Positions 27,220 to 37,000 of a DNA stretch of 48,878 bases are shown piece by piece (position 1 is the stretch's first letter; each line of letters opens with the position of its first letter). The position numbers and the translations under genes were made by a program. The stretch covers positions 1 to 48,878 of the forward strand of contig CANKQY010000010.1 of NCBI GenBank assembly GCA_947485745.1, given 5' to 3'. The DNA is from Bacteroidota bacterium (GTDB lineage Bacteria > Bacteroidota > Bacteroidia > UKL13-3). The notes beneath the pieces are model-generated. The model was not told the DNA's origin and made no database searches. It worked only from the letters and a program-made list of their open reading frames with translations.

Positions 27220-28140
27220 ATGGACGATTTGCTTGAACAAAAAAGCATGAAAAAACTGGTGAGGGTAGGTGGTGTTCCCGAACATTTTAACCTAGCTTGG
27301 CATTTGGCTTACGAGAATGGCCTTTTTTCAAAAGAGGGAATAGACATTCAGTGGCAAGATGTACCTGGTGGAACCGGTGCCATGTGCAAAGCTCTGCGTG
27401 ATGGTGATTTAGACATTGCCATTACCCTAACGGAGGGCATTGTGGCCGATATTATGGCAGGTAATCCTAGTAGAATTATTCAGTTTTATGTAAATTCACC
27501 TCTACGTTGGGGAATTTATACAGGCACCAATAATGGTATTACTTCGTTGGATCAAATAGACGGAAAGAAATACGCCATTAGCAGATTCCGCTCTGGCTCA
27601 CATTTGATGGCTTTTGTAAACGCTAGGTCTTTGGGTCAGACCATAAACCCTGAAACCGATTTTGTTTTGGTGGGCAATATGGATGGCGCCCGAAAAGCAT
27701 TAGCTGCTAATGAGGCCGATGTGTTTATGTGGGAAAAATATATGACCAAACCTTTGGTTGACAGGGGAGAATTTAGGTTTTTGGGAGAGTGCAAAACTCC
27801 TTGGCCTTGTTTTGCGGTAGTGGCTTCTAATAAGCTTATTGAGGAAGATCCATTGCTATTGAAAAAGGTTTTGGGGGTTGTAAATGAATCTTGCTATTCG
27901 CTTAAATTTAGAGAAAAAGAGGCTACCCAAATGGTGGCATGGCGCTACCAATTAAAATTAGCAGATGCCAAACAATGGTTTAGCGAATTGGAATATTCCT
28001 ATACCGAGGAAATTGATGAAATACAGATGATTTCTATTTTGAATGAGCTCAAATCATTGAATATTATTGATAGAATACCAAGTTTGGAAGAGGTATGTTA
28101 CGGTCCGAATTTACAAGTGAATTTGGATAATATTTATTGA
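27220..28140 (+). CDS. Solute-binding-protein-fold protein (NMT1/THI5-like) without a signal peptide
   Basis: 306 aa with the type-2 periplasmic-binding-protein fold of the NMT1/SsuA/ThiY group: FNLAWHLAYENGLFSKEGID, GGTGAMCKALRDGDLDIAIT, YAISRFRSGSHLMAF, and ADVFMWEKYMTKPLVDRGE. No signal peptide precedes the domain: the N-terminus is MDDLLEQKSMKKLVRVGG, and M10 is an alternative start. It is therefore predicted cytosolic, unlike normal ABC binding proteins, and no ABC permease or ATPase is adjacent. A similar cytosolic group exists in fungi (Candida albicans Ca3427). The ligand is unknown. Confidence 0.8.
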   Translation: MDDLLEQKSMKKLVRVGGVPEHFNLAWHLAYENGLFSKEGIDIQWQDVPGGTGAMCKALRDGDLDIAITLTEGIVADIMAGNPSRIIQFYVNSPLRWGIYTGTNNGITSLDQIDGKKYAISRFRSGSHLMAFVNARSLGQTINPETDFVLVGNMDGARKALAANEADVFMWEKYMTKPLVDRGEFRFLGECKTPWPCFAVVASNKLIEEDPLLLKKVLGVVNESCYSLKFREKEATQMVAWRYQLKLADAKQWFSELEYSYTEEIDEIQMISILNELKSLNIIDRIPSLEEVCYGPNLQVNLDNIY

Positions 28141-28163
28141 AACTCCCTTACTTTTCAAACAAA

Positions 28164-28195
28164 TTCGTGTATAAACACAAACTTGGCTATCTTTG
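28164..28195 (+). promoter_or_regulatory. Promoter of the queD-like gene
   Basis: TTCG (28164-28167), 20 bp, TATCTTTG (28188-28195). The -7 box is perfect, and the -33 box has one mismatch and one extra base of spacing. The box contains the in-frame TTG 28193, which argues against using it as a start codon. Confidence 0.55.
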
Positions 28196-28219
28196 CGGGC
28201 GATTTTTTTAACAAACTGC

Positions 28220-28645
28220 ATGGCAGAAAAACAGAAAATAGTATACATTACCAGAAGAGAACGATTTAATGCGGCGCATAAATTGTATAATAAAAATTGG
28301 ACTGAAGCGGAGAATGAAGCATTCTTTGGCAAATGTTCCAATAAATATTACCATGGTCATAATTTTGAGTTATTTGTAACCATCAAAGGTGTTGCCAACG
28401 TGGAAACGGGTATGGTAATGGATTTGAAGAAGTTGAAGCTTATCATCAAAGATTCGGTTACCGAAAAGTTGGATCATAAGAATCTCAATGAAGATGTTGA
28501 TTTCCTCAAGGACATGATGCCATCGATTGAAAATATTGTGGTTGCCATCTGGGAAATAATTGAGCCCCAGATTGAAAATGGCAAATTACACTGCATCAAA
28601 TTGATTGAAACCGAAAACAATTTCGTCGAATATTTCGGGGAATAG
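28220..28645 (+). CDS. queD: 6-pyruvoyl-tetrahydropterin synthase / QueD family enzyme
   Basis: 141 aa from ATG 28220. Zinc ligands are H20 (NAAHKL), H45 and H47 (YYHGHNF). C39 (GKCSN) is the catalytic cysteine. DHKNLNED and VETGMVMDLKKLK match the family. The product could be queuosine-pathway QueD (6-carboxy-tetrahydropterin) or a PTPS-type enzyme; the long loop between H20 and C39 looks more like PTPS, so the symbol is tentative. The start was moved from an upstream TTG because that codon lies in the promoter -7 box. A hairpin repeat array begins 4 bp after the stop. Confidence 0.85.
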   Translation: MAEKQKIVYITRRERFNAAHKLYNKNWTEAENEAFFGKCSNKYYHGHNFELFVTIKGVANVETGMVMDLKKLKLIIKDSVTEKLDHKNLNEDVDFLKDMMPSIENIVVAIWEIIEPQIENGKLHCIKLIETENNFVEYFGE

Positions 28646-28648
28646 TAG

Positions 28649-29287
28649 GGGCGAAAAATCTTTCGCCCTTTTGCGTTACCCGGATGTTTCTTAAATACGG
28701 TGGTTTACCGGCATGATTCGCTTCCTTAGGGAGAGGGCGAAAAATCTTTCGCCCTTTTGCGTTACCCGGATGTTTCTTAAATACGGTGGTTGACCGGCAT
28801 GATATGCTTCCTTAGGGAGAGGGCGAAAAATCTTTCGCCCTTTTGCGTTACCCGGATGTTTCTTAAATACGGCAGCGTACCGGCATGATTCGCTTCCTTA
28901 GGGAGAGGGCGAAAGATTTTTCGCCCTTACGCGTTACCCGGATGTTTCTTATATACGGCAGTGTACCGGCATGATTTGCTTCCTTAGGGAGAGGGCGAAA
29001 GATTTTTCGCCCTTACGTGCGGTTTACCGGCATGATTCGCTTCCTTAGGGAGAGGGCGAAAGATTTTTCGCCCTTACGTGCGGTTTACCGGCATGATTTG
29101 CTTCCTTAGGGAGAGGTCGAAAGATTTTTCGCCCTTACGTGAGGGTGGAAGGGAAATTTGCTTGGGAGGAAAGTTTTTCGCCCTTACGTGTGGTGTACCG
29201 GCATGATATGCTTCTTTAGGGAGAGGGCGTCCGCCAGCCAGCGGATTCGCCCTTACGTGCGGGTGGAGGGGAGATTTGCTTGGGAGA
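28649..29287. repeat. Tandem array of hairpin-bearing repeat units (about 640 bp)
   Basis: Four 86-bp units (28649, 28735, 28821, 28907) are followed by two 61-bp units (28993, 29054) that lack the GTTACCCGGATGTTTC part, then three more divergent units to 29287. Every full unit begins with the hairpin GGGCGAAA-n4-TTTCGCCC and ends with CTTCCTTAGGGAGA; most carry TACCGGCATGAT. In the last unit the hairpin loop is replaced by a nested palindrome, TCCGCCAGCCAGCGGA. No ORF is conserved across units (the frame over 29158-29340 is an accident). The array fills the gap between queD and hldD. Confidence 0.9.
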
Positions 29288-29294
29288 AAAATAT

Positions 29295-29326
29295 TTCGGC
29301 TAAGCGCGAAAATCTCCTTACTTTCG
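29295..29326 (+). promoter_or_regulatory. Candidate promoter of hldD
   Basis: TTCG (29295-29298), 20 bp, TACTTTCG (29319-29326). Both boxes have one C for T. It lies immediately after the repeat array, with a leader of about 10 nt to the hldD ATG. Confidence 0.4.
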
Positions 29327-29342
29327 TTTATTATTTATAATT

Positions 29343-30311
29343 ATGATTGTAATAACCGGAGCCGAGGGTTTTATTGGTAGCTGTTTGGTTGCATGTTTAA
29401 ATGCCGACAATTTTAACGACCTAATTTTGGTGGATGATTTTGGCGGTGTTGTTGGGAGAGAGAAAAATCTTATAGGCAAAAAATATACTGCAAAGGTAGA
29501 GCGTATGCAGTTTTTTGAATGGATGAGTAAGAATGCCCACGATGTTCAATTCGTATTTCATATAGGTGCTAGAACCGATACCAGTGAGAGGGATGAGGCT
29601 ATTTTTAAAGAGTTAAATGTAGATTTTAGCAAGGATTTATTTAAATATTGCACGCAAGAAGGTATTCCTCTGGTTTATGCTTCTAGCGCTGCTACATACG
29701 GTGAGGGAGAATTTGGGTACATAGATGATGAGGCCCAGCTGCCCAGTTTAAATCCGATGAATCCTTATGGCCGATCCAAAAATGATTTTGATAAATGGGT
29801 TTTGGAGCAAGAACAACAACCTTACTTTTGGGCCGGATTAAAGTTCTTCAATGTATATGGTCCGAATGAATACCACAAAGGCCGCATGGCAAGTGTTATC
29901 ATGCATGCATACCATCAAATAAAACAAAAGGGTGAGGTAAATTTATTTCAAAGTCATAAACCTGAGTTTAAAGATGGCGATCAAATGAGGGATTTTGTTT
30001 ATGTAAAGGACCTATGTAATGTATGTTTGTTTTTGATGCACCATCGTAAAAACAGTGGCATTTATAATTTAGGTTCAGGCAAAGCTAGGACATGGAACGA
30101 CCTAGCAACTGGCATATTTTCTGCATTGAAACTACCGGTAAAAATAAATTATATTCCCATTCCGACAGACATTAGGAATTCTTATCAATATTTTACGGAA
30201 GCCGACATGCAAAAAATTACCGCCATTGGGTATGTCCAGCCTTTTACAACTTTGGAGAATGGTATTCAAGATTACGTAAGCAATTACCTTGAATTAAATG
30301 CAATTTATTAA
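29343..30311 (+). CDS. hldD: ADP-L-glycero-D-manno-heptose 6-epimerase
   Basis: An extended short-chain dehydrogenase that makes the heptose precursor for lipopolysaccharide inner core. 322 aa. NAD(P)-binding GAEGFIG (6-12), ASSAATYGEGEFGY, catalytic YGRSK, and GLKFFNVYGPNEYHKGRMAS are the HldD/RfaD signature set, which separates it from other sugar epimerases. The kinase gene starts 9 bp after its stop, at TTG 30321. Confidence 0.93.
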   Translation: MIVITGAEGFIGSCLVACLNADNFNDLILVDDFGGVVGREKNLIGKKYTAKVERMQFFEWMSKNAHDVQFVFHIGARTDTSERDEAIFKELNVDFSKDLFKYCTQEGIPLVYASSAATYGEGEFGYIDDEAQLPSLNPMNPYGRSKNDFDKWVLEQEQQPYFWAGLKFFNVYGPNEYHKGRMASVIMHAYHQIKQKGEVNLFQSHKPEFKDGDQMRDFVYVKDLCNVCLFLMHHRKNSGIYNLGSGKARTWNDLATGIFSALKLPVKINYIPIPTDIRNSYQYFTEADMQKITAIGYVQPFTTLENGIQDYVSNYLELNAIY

Positions 30312-30320
30312 GCGAGCTTA

Positions 30321-33300
30321 TTGAAATCCCAAGTTAAATATATACTCTGGCTAGCAATTAGCTTAGTGCTTTTAACCTTGCTACTGGGCACAGAAATTGG
30401 CATACTCCAAAATACAGCCCAACAAGATCAGAATAACTATGGACAGATTCAACAGGTATTTATTGATAAAGAGGCCGAAAGCAAGGATATAATTTACCAA
30501 CTACTGCGGGATACGGCAACGGTTAATAGAAAATGGATGGACTTTGCAGATGTTGCAGCCAAGCAACACTTTATAGTTCATTTATTTAAGAATGATTCAT
30601 TGGTATTGTGGACAGACAATACAGTTAATTCTAGCAAATACCTGAGTGCCTTAAGGGATGGATTTGTTTATCTTAATACCAATAATGGTGCTTATTTGGT
30701 GTCGTTTTTGCAGAAAGGTTCCTATAAAATTGCCTTATTTTATCAGCTCAAAACCAATTATCAATTCCAGAATCAATACATACAAAACCACATTAACCCA
30801 GATTTAGGTTTTTTAGGTTCAGCCTTATTTACGCCATCTCCTATAAAAGACTTTCACGATTTATTTGATAGGAAAGGGAAATACATGTGTTCCATCCAGA
30901 TTTTTGGTGCTCCTAAAATAACTCCTTTTTGGCTGCAGCTGTTGATTTTGGCAAATATTATAATCTCGGCCTGGCTTTTTCATTTAGTATGCAGGTGGTT
31001 GATCCCAACCTATTTTTATTTAGGTAGCGCCTTGTTTTTGTTATTGACACAGGCAGCAAGGTGGTTGTTTTTGAAATATAAATTACCTGTATTTATTTAT
31101 GGCCAAAAATTGTTTAGTGCCGATATTTATGCCTCTTCCATTTACCATCCATCCTTAGGCGATTTTATAGTTTCGGTAAGTTTGCTGCTTTGGTTTTTAA
31201 TTTTAATTAGAGATAGTTCCTATAACAAAAGCAATAATAGAGTTGTATTATTTATACGCTTAGCCTTTTCTGCATGGCTAACCATGGTGCTTGCAGATGC
31301 AGCCTTCAATAGCATTAAAAGTTTGGTATTCGACTCTCAGATTTCGTTTGATATAAAAAATATTTATGCCATAAATAGCTACACTTTATTGGGTTTGTTA
31401 CTGGCATTTATGCTCTTATTAGCAGGTTATCAAATGACCTTGAGGTTGTATAAATTATTAATGGATAATAGATTGGGTTTTTATGAAAAGTTTTTGGTTG
31501 TTGGTTTGGTATTTTACTTTTTACATCCCTATTTGGTTTATTATTTATTTGAGAGAAACGATTCCTACTCATACGCTAGCAGCTTGTTGGTCTTAATTTT
31601 TCTAGTATATAAACATTTCATCCAAGGCATATTAAACAGGTTTCAACAATATTTTATTATTGTGGTAATGCTAAGCATTTTCACCTCTGTGGCTATTTAT
31701 TATTATAGCAATGTGGAGGAAGAAGAAAGTAGGTTTTTATATGCTGCCAAATTGGTCTCGCAAAATGATGTGAATGCCGAGTATTTTTTGGAAGACGTGG
31801 AGAAAAATATTGCTACAAATAAAATTATTAAAACCTATTATGTAAATCCGATTGCCCTAAAATCGCAATTAGTAAAAAAGCTACGACAGCTATATTTTTC
31901 AGGTTATTTGGGTAAATATGATATTTCTATTTATGATTTTGATTCAAGTTTTAATCACCACCAAGTAAGAAATATTTTTAGCTATTCACAGGTTGATTAT
32001 ATATACAAAAATTTAGGTTCAAAAACCATTAATAGAAACTTTCATTTTCTTAAAAACAATGCTTATTTAAAAGGGTATTTGGGCAAATTTATTATAAAAG
32101 ATAAAGGGAGAGTTTTGGGTTATTTTTTCATTCACTTGCAACCCAAACTATTGCAAGATGAAAATCGTTTTGATGAGTTGCTGATTGATGGTTTTAGAAA
32201 CAATTACAAACGAAACCATAATTACAGCTATTCCATATATAGAGATAGGCGATTAATAAGTCAGAGTGGTGATTTTGCCTACCGCACTACTTTTACTTGG
32301 AACAATATTGCTGGGAAAAGCGAAATATTTTTAGATGGCGGCTATAATCATTTATTGTTTAAAGAGAACGAACAATTATTTGTAGTAGTGAGCAGAAAAA
32401 ATGCTGCTTGGTATGAGCCTTTCGGTTTATTTTCATTGTCGTTTACCTTTTTTACTTTTATACTCATTGCTTTTATCTTAATGTATTTATTGTTTAACAA
32501 TGTTTGGATCAAGCAGAGTTGGCTAAATAAAAATGCAATTTGGATTTGGATTCACAAGCACGTAAACTTATTTTTAATTATAAAGGATACCGATTTAAGT
32601 TTAATTAGAACAAGGATACAGCTAGGTATAGTTTTCATTGTTTTTATTACGCTTGGAGTTACTGCTTACTTTACCATAAATTTTATTAGTAACCAGAATT
32701 TTATTAAGCAAAATGAGAAGCTAGTTAAGAAAATACGAAATGTAGTGAGCGCCATTGAAAATGAAAGTCAGGATATAAATTTTAGCAAGCGCCAAACAGA
32801 TGCAGAGGCCAGCATTAATCAAATTGCGGATTTTTACAATACAGACATCACTTTCTTTAGTCCACGAGGTGAGTTATTAACTTCAACCATTAAGAAGGTA
32901 TATGATGATGGTATTATAGCACCATTGATGAATGCCAAAGCCTTTTATCATTTAAATAATTTAAAGGAGTCGCAGTATTTGCAAAATGAAGAGATAGCTA
33001 CATTTCAATATACTGGGGCTTATGTACCAGTTTTTGATAAAAACAAGAGTTTGATTGGCTATGCACAATTGCCTAATTTTTATCAAAGCACCGATTTAAT
33101 CACCGAAATTTCATCCATCATTGTTGGCTTCATTAACTTGTATGCATTGATGTTTTTGGTTATTGGAATTATTGCATGGATTGTTTCTCGGAATATTTCT
33201 TATCCATTGATGCTCATTCAAAAGCAAATGGCTAAAACTACATTTGGGCAGAAAAATGAACCTATTTATTGGAATAGAAAAGATGAGATTGGTGAGTTGG

Positions 33301-34037
33301 TGAAGCAGTATAATTTAATGATTGATCAACTTGAGGAGAGTGCCGAAAAGTTAGCCAAAAGTGAACGTGAAGGAGCCTGGCGCGATATAGCAAAGCAAAT
33401 TGCACATGAAATAAAGAACCCACTTACTCCAATGAAATTGAGCGTGCAACATTTGGAAAGGGCATGGAATGATAAAAGTCCGAAATTGCCAGAAACCTTT
33501 GCAAGAGTTACCCGCACGCTCATTACGCAAATTGATACTTTAAGCGATTTGGCAACTGAGTTTAGCAGTTTTGCCAAAATGCCTACTCCCAAGTATGAAC
33601 CTATATATGTTGCGCAATTGGTGGACGAAATTGTACACCTACAGCAACAAGTTTTTGATGGTGAAATTATCTTTGAAAATAAAACAGCTATTGTACTTTG
33701 GTATGATGCCGGTTACTTAAATAGAACATTAACCAACCTCATTAAAAATGCTTGTCAGGCAATACCTGAGGATAGAAAAGGTAAAATAGAGGTGAGGGTA
33801 ATGGAGCTTGATGGCTTTATACAAATTGAAGTTCAAGACAATGGTTCTGGCATAGCAATGGCCGAACGGGAAAAGATATTTATGCCTTATTTTAGTACCA
33901 AGGTAATTGGTATGGGCTTAGGGTTGCCAATAGTAAAAGGCATGATTGAAAGTGGGGGCGGTAGTATTTCATTTGAATCGGAAGTAGGGGTAGGAACAAC
34001 TTTTATAGTAAGGCTTCCGTTAAGGCAGTTGGAATGA
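30321..34037 (+). CDS. Large membrane sensor histidine kinase, NtrY-like
   Basis: 1238 aa, unusually long. The N-terminal 450 residues hold a signal-anchor helix (8-25), an extracytoplasmic domain and a block of seven or so TM segments. A second extracytoplasmic region (about 460-700), two TM helices around 705 and 775, a further sensor domain and a TM near 935-955 follow. Then come HAMP, HisKA with EIKNPLTPMK and phospho-acceptor H1029, and an HATPase domain with NLIKNACQAIP, DNGSGI and GMGLGLPIVKG. No response regulator is adjacent; an NtrC-type partner such as the one at position 1 would fit the family. TTG start. The stop overlaps the next start (ATGA). Confidence 0.9.
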   Translation: MKSQVKYILWLAISLVLLTLLLGTEIGILQNTAQQDQNNYGQIQQVFIDKEAESKDIIYQLLRDTATVNRKWMDFADVAAKQHFIVHLFKNDSLVLWTDNTVNSSKYLSALRDGFVYLNTNNGAYLVSFLQKGSYKIALFYQLKTNYQFQNQYIQNHINPDLGFLGSALFTPSPIKDFHDLFDRKGKYMCSIQIFGAPKITPFWLQLLILANIIISAWLFHLVCRWLIPTYFYLGSALFLLLTQAARWLFLKYKLPVFIYGQKLFSADIYASSIYHPSLGDFIVSVSLLLWFLILIRDSSYNKSNNRVVLFIRLAFSAWLTMVLADAAFNSIKSLVFDSQISFDIKNIYAINSYTLLGLLLAFMLLLAGYQMTLRLYKLLMDNRLGFYEKFLVVGLVFYFLHPYLVYYLFERNDSYSYASSLLVLIFLVYKHFIQGILNRFQQYFIIVVMLSIFTSVAIYYYSNVEEEESRFLYAAKLVSQNDVNAEYFLEDVEKNIATNKIIKTYYVNPIALKSQLVKKLRQLYFSGYLGKYDISIYDFDSSFNHHQVRNIFSYSQVDYIYKNLGSKTINRNFHFLKNNAYLKGYLGKFIIKDKGRVLGYFFIHLQPKLLQDENRFDELLIDGFRNNYKRNHNYSYSIYRDRRLISQSGDFAYRTTFTWNNIAGKSEIFLDGGYNHLLFKENEQLFVVVSRKNAAWYEPFGLFSLSFTFFTFILIAFILMYLLFNNVWIKQSWLNKNAIWIWIHKHVNLFLIIKDTDLSLIRTRIQLGIVFIVFITLGVTAYFTINFISNQNFIKQNEKLVKKIRNVVSAIENESQDINFSKRQTDAEASINQIADFYNTDITFFSPRGELLTSTIKKVYDDGIIAPLMNAKAFYHLNNLKESQYLQNEEIATFQYTGAYVPVFDKNKSLIGYAQLPNFYQSTDLITEISSIIVGFINLYALMFLVIGIIAWIVSRNISYPLMLIQKQMAKTTFGQKNEPIYWNRKDEIGELVKQYNLMIDQLEESAEKLAKSEREGAWRDIAKQIAHEIKNPLTPMKLSVQHLERAWNDKSPKLPETFARVTRTLITQIDTLSDLATEFSSFAKMPTPKYEPIYVAQLVDEIVHLQQQVFDGEIIFENKTAIVLWYDAGYLNRTLTNLIKNACQAIPEDRKGKIEVRVMELDGFIQIEVQDNGSGIAMAEREKIFMPYFSTKVIGMGLGLPIVKGMIESGGGSISFESEVGVGTTFIVRLPLRQLE

Positions 34038-37000
34038 GATGCCATTTTTACCTAATAGTGATTCTTTGTTTTGCATTGAATGCTAACGCACAGCATCCAG
34101 CAAATAACAAAACTCAAACCTTCCTATTGGATAGAGATTCTATCTTAATAGATACAGCCATTTTGGTAAAAGGCTCTGTATTTATAGCCAATTATATTGA
34201 GGGAGTAAATTACAGAGTAAATTATTTACATCATACGCTCATCAATTTAAACATACCCAAAGGCAAAATTATTACCATACAATATGCTGCTGTTTACTAT
34301 TCGTTTTCTAAGGTATATCAAAATAAATCTCCTAATATTATTCAACCAGAATTTAAAGAATCTGTAAATCCATACAATTATGATTATAGCAAGCGTGGGT
34401 TTGATCCTATGCTAAAGAATGAGGGATTAACAACCAGTGGTAGCATCATGCGTGGATTAAGTTTGGGTAACGGACAGAACGCTGTTGTAAATGCCAATCT
34501 TAACCTTCAGCTAGCAGGAAGGTTAAACAATGACGTAGATATTTTAGCCACAATTAGTGATGAAAATAACCCCATTCAGCCAGAAGGAAATACCCAAGAA
34601 CTACAAGACTTTGACCAGGTTTATGTTCAATTTAGCAAGAATAAAAATAAATTGGTGGTTGGTGATTACTTAATGACAAGGCCCACTGATTCTTACTTTT
34701 TAAATTACAATAAAAAGTCGAGGGGCTTAATGACCCAAACTCAATTTGCCTTACCTAAAAAACAAAGTATGCAAGTTGCTGCTCAGGCTGCTTTATCAAG
34801 AGGCCGGTTTATTAGAAATATTATCAATGGTGCAGAAGGTAACCAAGGTCCGTACCGCCTTAGCGGTAACAATGGAGAAGTTTTTATTATAGTTATATCT
34901 GGAACCGAAGCTGTTTATTTAGATGGTGAAAAATTAATAAGGGGAGAGCAAAATGACTATACCGTTGATTACAATAGCGGTGAAATTGTTTTTATGGCAC
35001 GCAGGCTTATTACGCAGTATTCAAGAATCATTGTTGAGTTTCAATATTCGGATAGAAATTATGCAAGAACACTTTTTGGCGTAAATACCCGGTGGGATTC
35101 TGAAAAAACATCGGTTTACCTCAATTACTTTACCGAACAAGACAATAAAAATCAGCCCTTTCAACAAAGTTTAAATGATTCGGATAAATTGGTTTTGGCC
35201 AATGCAGGTGATGATTTGGCTCAGGCAAAATATTTAGGTGAAACCAAAGTAGTACCTTTTGATACCAAGAAAATTCTTTATAGGAAATTGGATACATTGG
35301 GTTTTATTGGGGTGTATGTGTATACCACAGATGCCTCACTTGATAGCGTTTTTTATGAGGTAAGGTTCTCTTACGTTGGGGTAAATAAAGGCAATTACAA
35401 ACAAGGTGCAAGTGGTGCAAATGGGCGGGTGTTTCTATGGGTTGCGCCCATTGCTGGAATTCCTCAAGGCGACTTCGAGCCTTATGTGCAATTAATAGCA
35501 CCTAATAAACTTCAATTGCTAAATATTGGGACGCAATTTAGGTTCAAACCGGAACACAATTTAACTATTGAATTGGGACGAAGTGTTTATGATAAAAATT
35601 TATATAGTGAATTAAATAAGAGCGATGATGCTGGTTATGCCATTAAAGTTGAATCTAAAAATAGTTTTACTATTAAACCGCAAATAGCAACTATTCAAAG
35701 CAATGTTAATTATGAGTATACCGACCAAAATTTTAGGTATATTGAAAGGTATAGAAATGTTGAATTTAACAGGATTTGGAACAGGCAGCTAAACAATAGT
35801 GCTGAACCAAATGCTGGTAAGTTAGAACATATTTTAAACTGGCGTATGTTATACAACCATAAAAAGAATGGCTCCATTTATTATCAATTGGGTTATTACA
35901 ATGAGGGTGCTGGAAGCTTTGTTGGGTATAGGAATTTGTTTGGATTAAACCTTTACAATACAAAAAATAAAGTATTGGGTACTTTTGAATATTTAAGTGG
36001 TAAACAAAAGGAATCTACTACTTTATTGGCTTATGGAAATGAAGTAAAGAATTTAAATTTTGTTTATACCCGGGTTGCAAAGAAGGTGAATGTTGGCACT
36101 AAAATATTGGTAGAGAATAGTGCCTTTCGCAATAAAGGAGATAGCTTGTTAACAGGTAGTTTTGGTTACCAGCAAATGGGTTTGTTTTTGCGAAGTAATG
36201 ATAGTACAAGGTTCTCTTATTTTACAGAGGTTAATGTTCGTTTAGATCAGTTAGCAAATGCTGCTGTATTTTATGACCATACTTTAGCCAAAGAGGCCAA
36301 AGCTGGTATTGGCTTATTGCAAAAGAATTTTAACAAATTAAATGTAGATGTTTCTTACAGAGATTTTAGGTTATTAGATTCTGCAATTAGTAATTTAAAA
36401 CCAGAGCAAACTTTATTGAGTAGGATAGAGTATGATTACAGTTTTTTTAAGCGGTTTGTTACAGCCAATACTTATGTTCAATTAGGGTCGGGTAATGAAC
36501 TTCGCAGAGACTTTCAATATGTGGAAGTAGCCGCAGGACTTGGTGTGTACGTTTGGAAAGATTTCAATGAAGATGGATTTCAACAGTTAAATGAATTTCA
36601 ATTGGCCTCATTCGCAGATAAGAATATTGCCAATTTCATTAAAGTTTTTTTACCCTCAACAAGCTTGATAAAAGTTAACAATACACAGTTTAGTCAAACC
36701 ATCAATATCAATACATTTTCGAATAGGAGGGCCATTGGTTGGAAGGCATTTTTTAATCGTTTTAGCGACCAAGCAGCCATGCGTATTGAAAGGAAAGTAT
36801 TGTTGAACCAAATCAATGTATTTGCCAATGCTGTTAATTTTCAATTGGCAGATAGTAGTTTAATTAGTTTAAATTCTTTGTTTAGGAATACCTTGTTTTT
36901 TAACCGCAATAACCCCAAATATGGTTTAGATTTCGGTTTGAACCAACAACAAACTAAAAGCCTACAGACCAATGGATTTGAAAGCAGAAATAAAATGGAA

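Noticed and set aside
28193-28219. TTG start for the queD-like gene
   Set aside because: The codon lies inside a perfect TATCTTTG promoter box; ATG 28220 fits the family N-terminus.
28649-29287. CRISPR array
   Set aside because: Units are contiguous and nearly identical end to end, with no unique spacers and no cas genes nearby.
29158-29340. 60-codon ORF at the end of the hairpin array
   Set aside because: The frame is not kept between repeat units and runs into the hldD promoter.
30321-34037. Fusion of two separate sensor proteins by sequencing error
   Set aside because: The frame is open throughout with uniform codon use and a single kinase core, so I treat it as one long protein.
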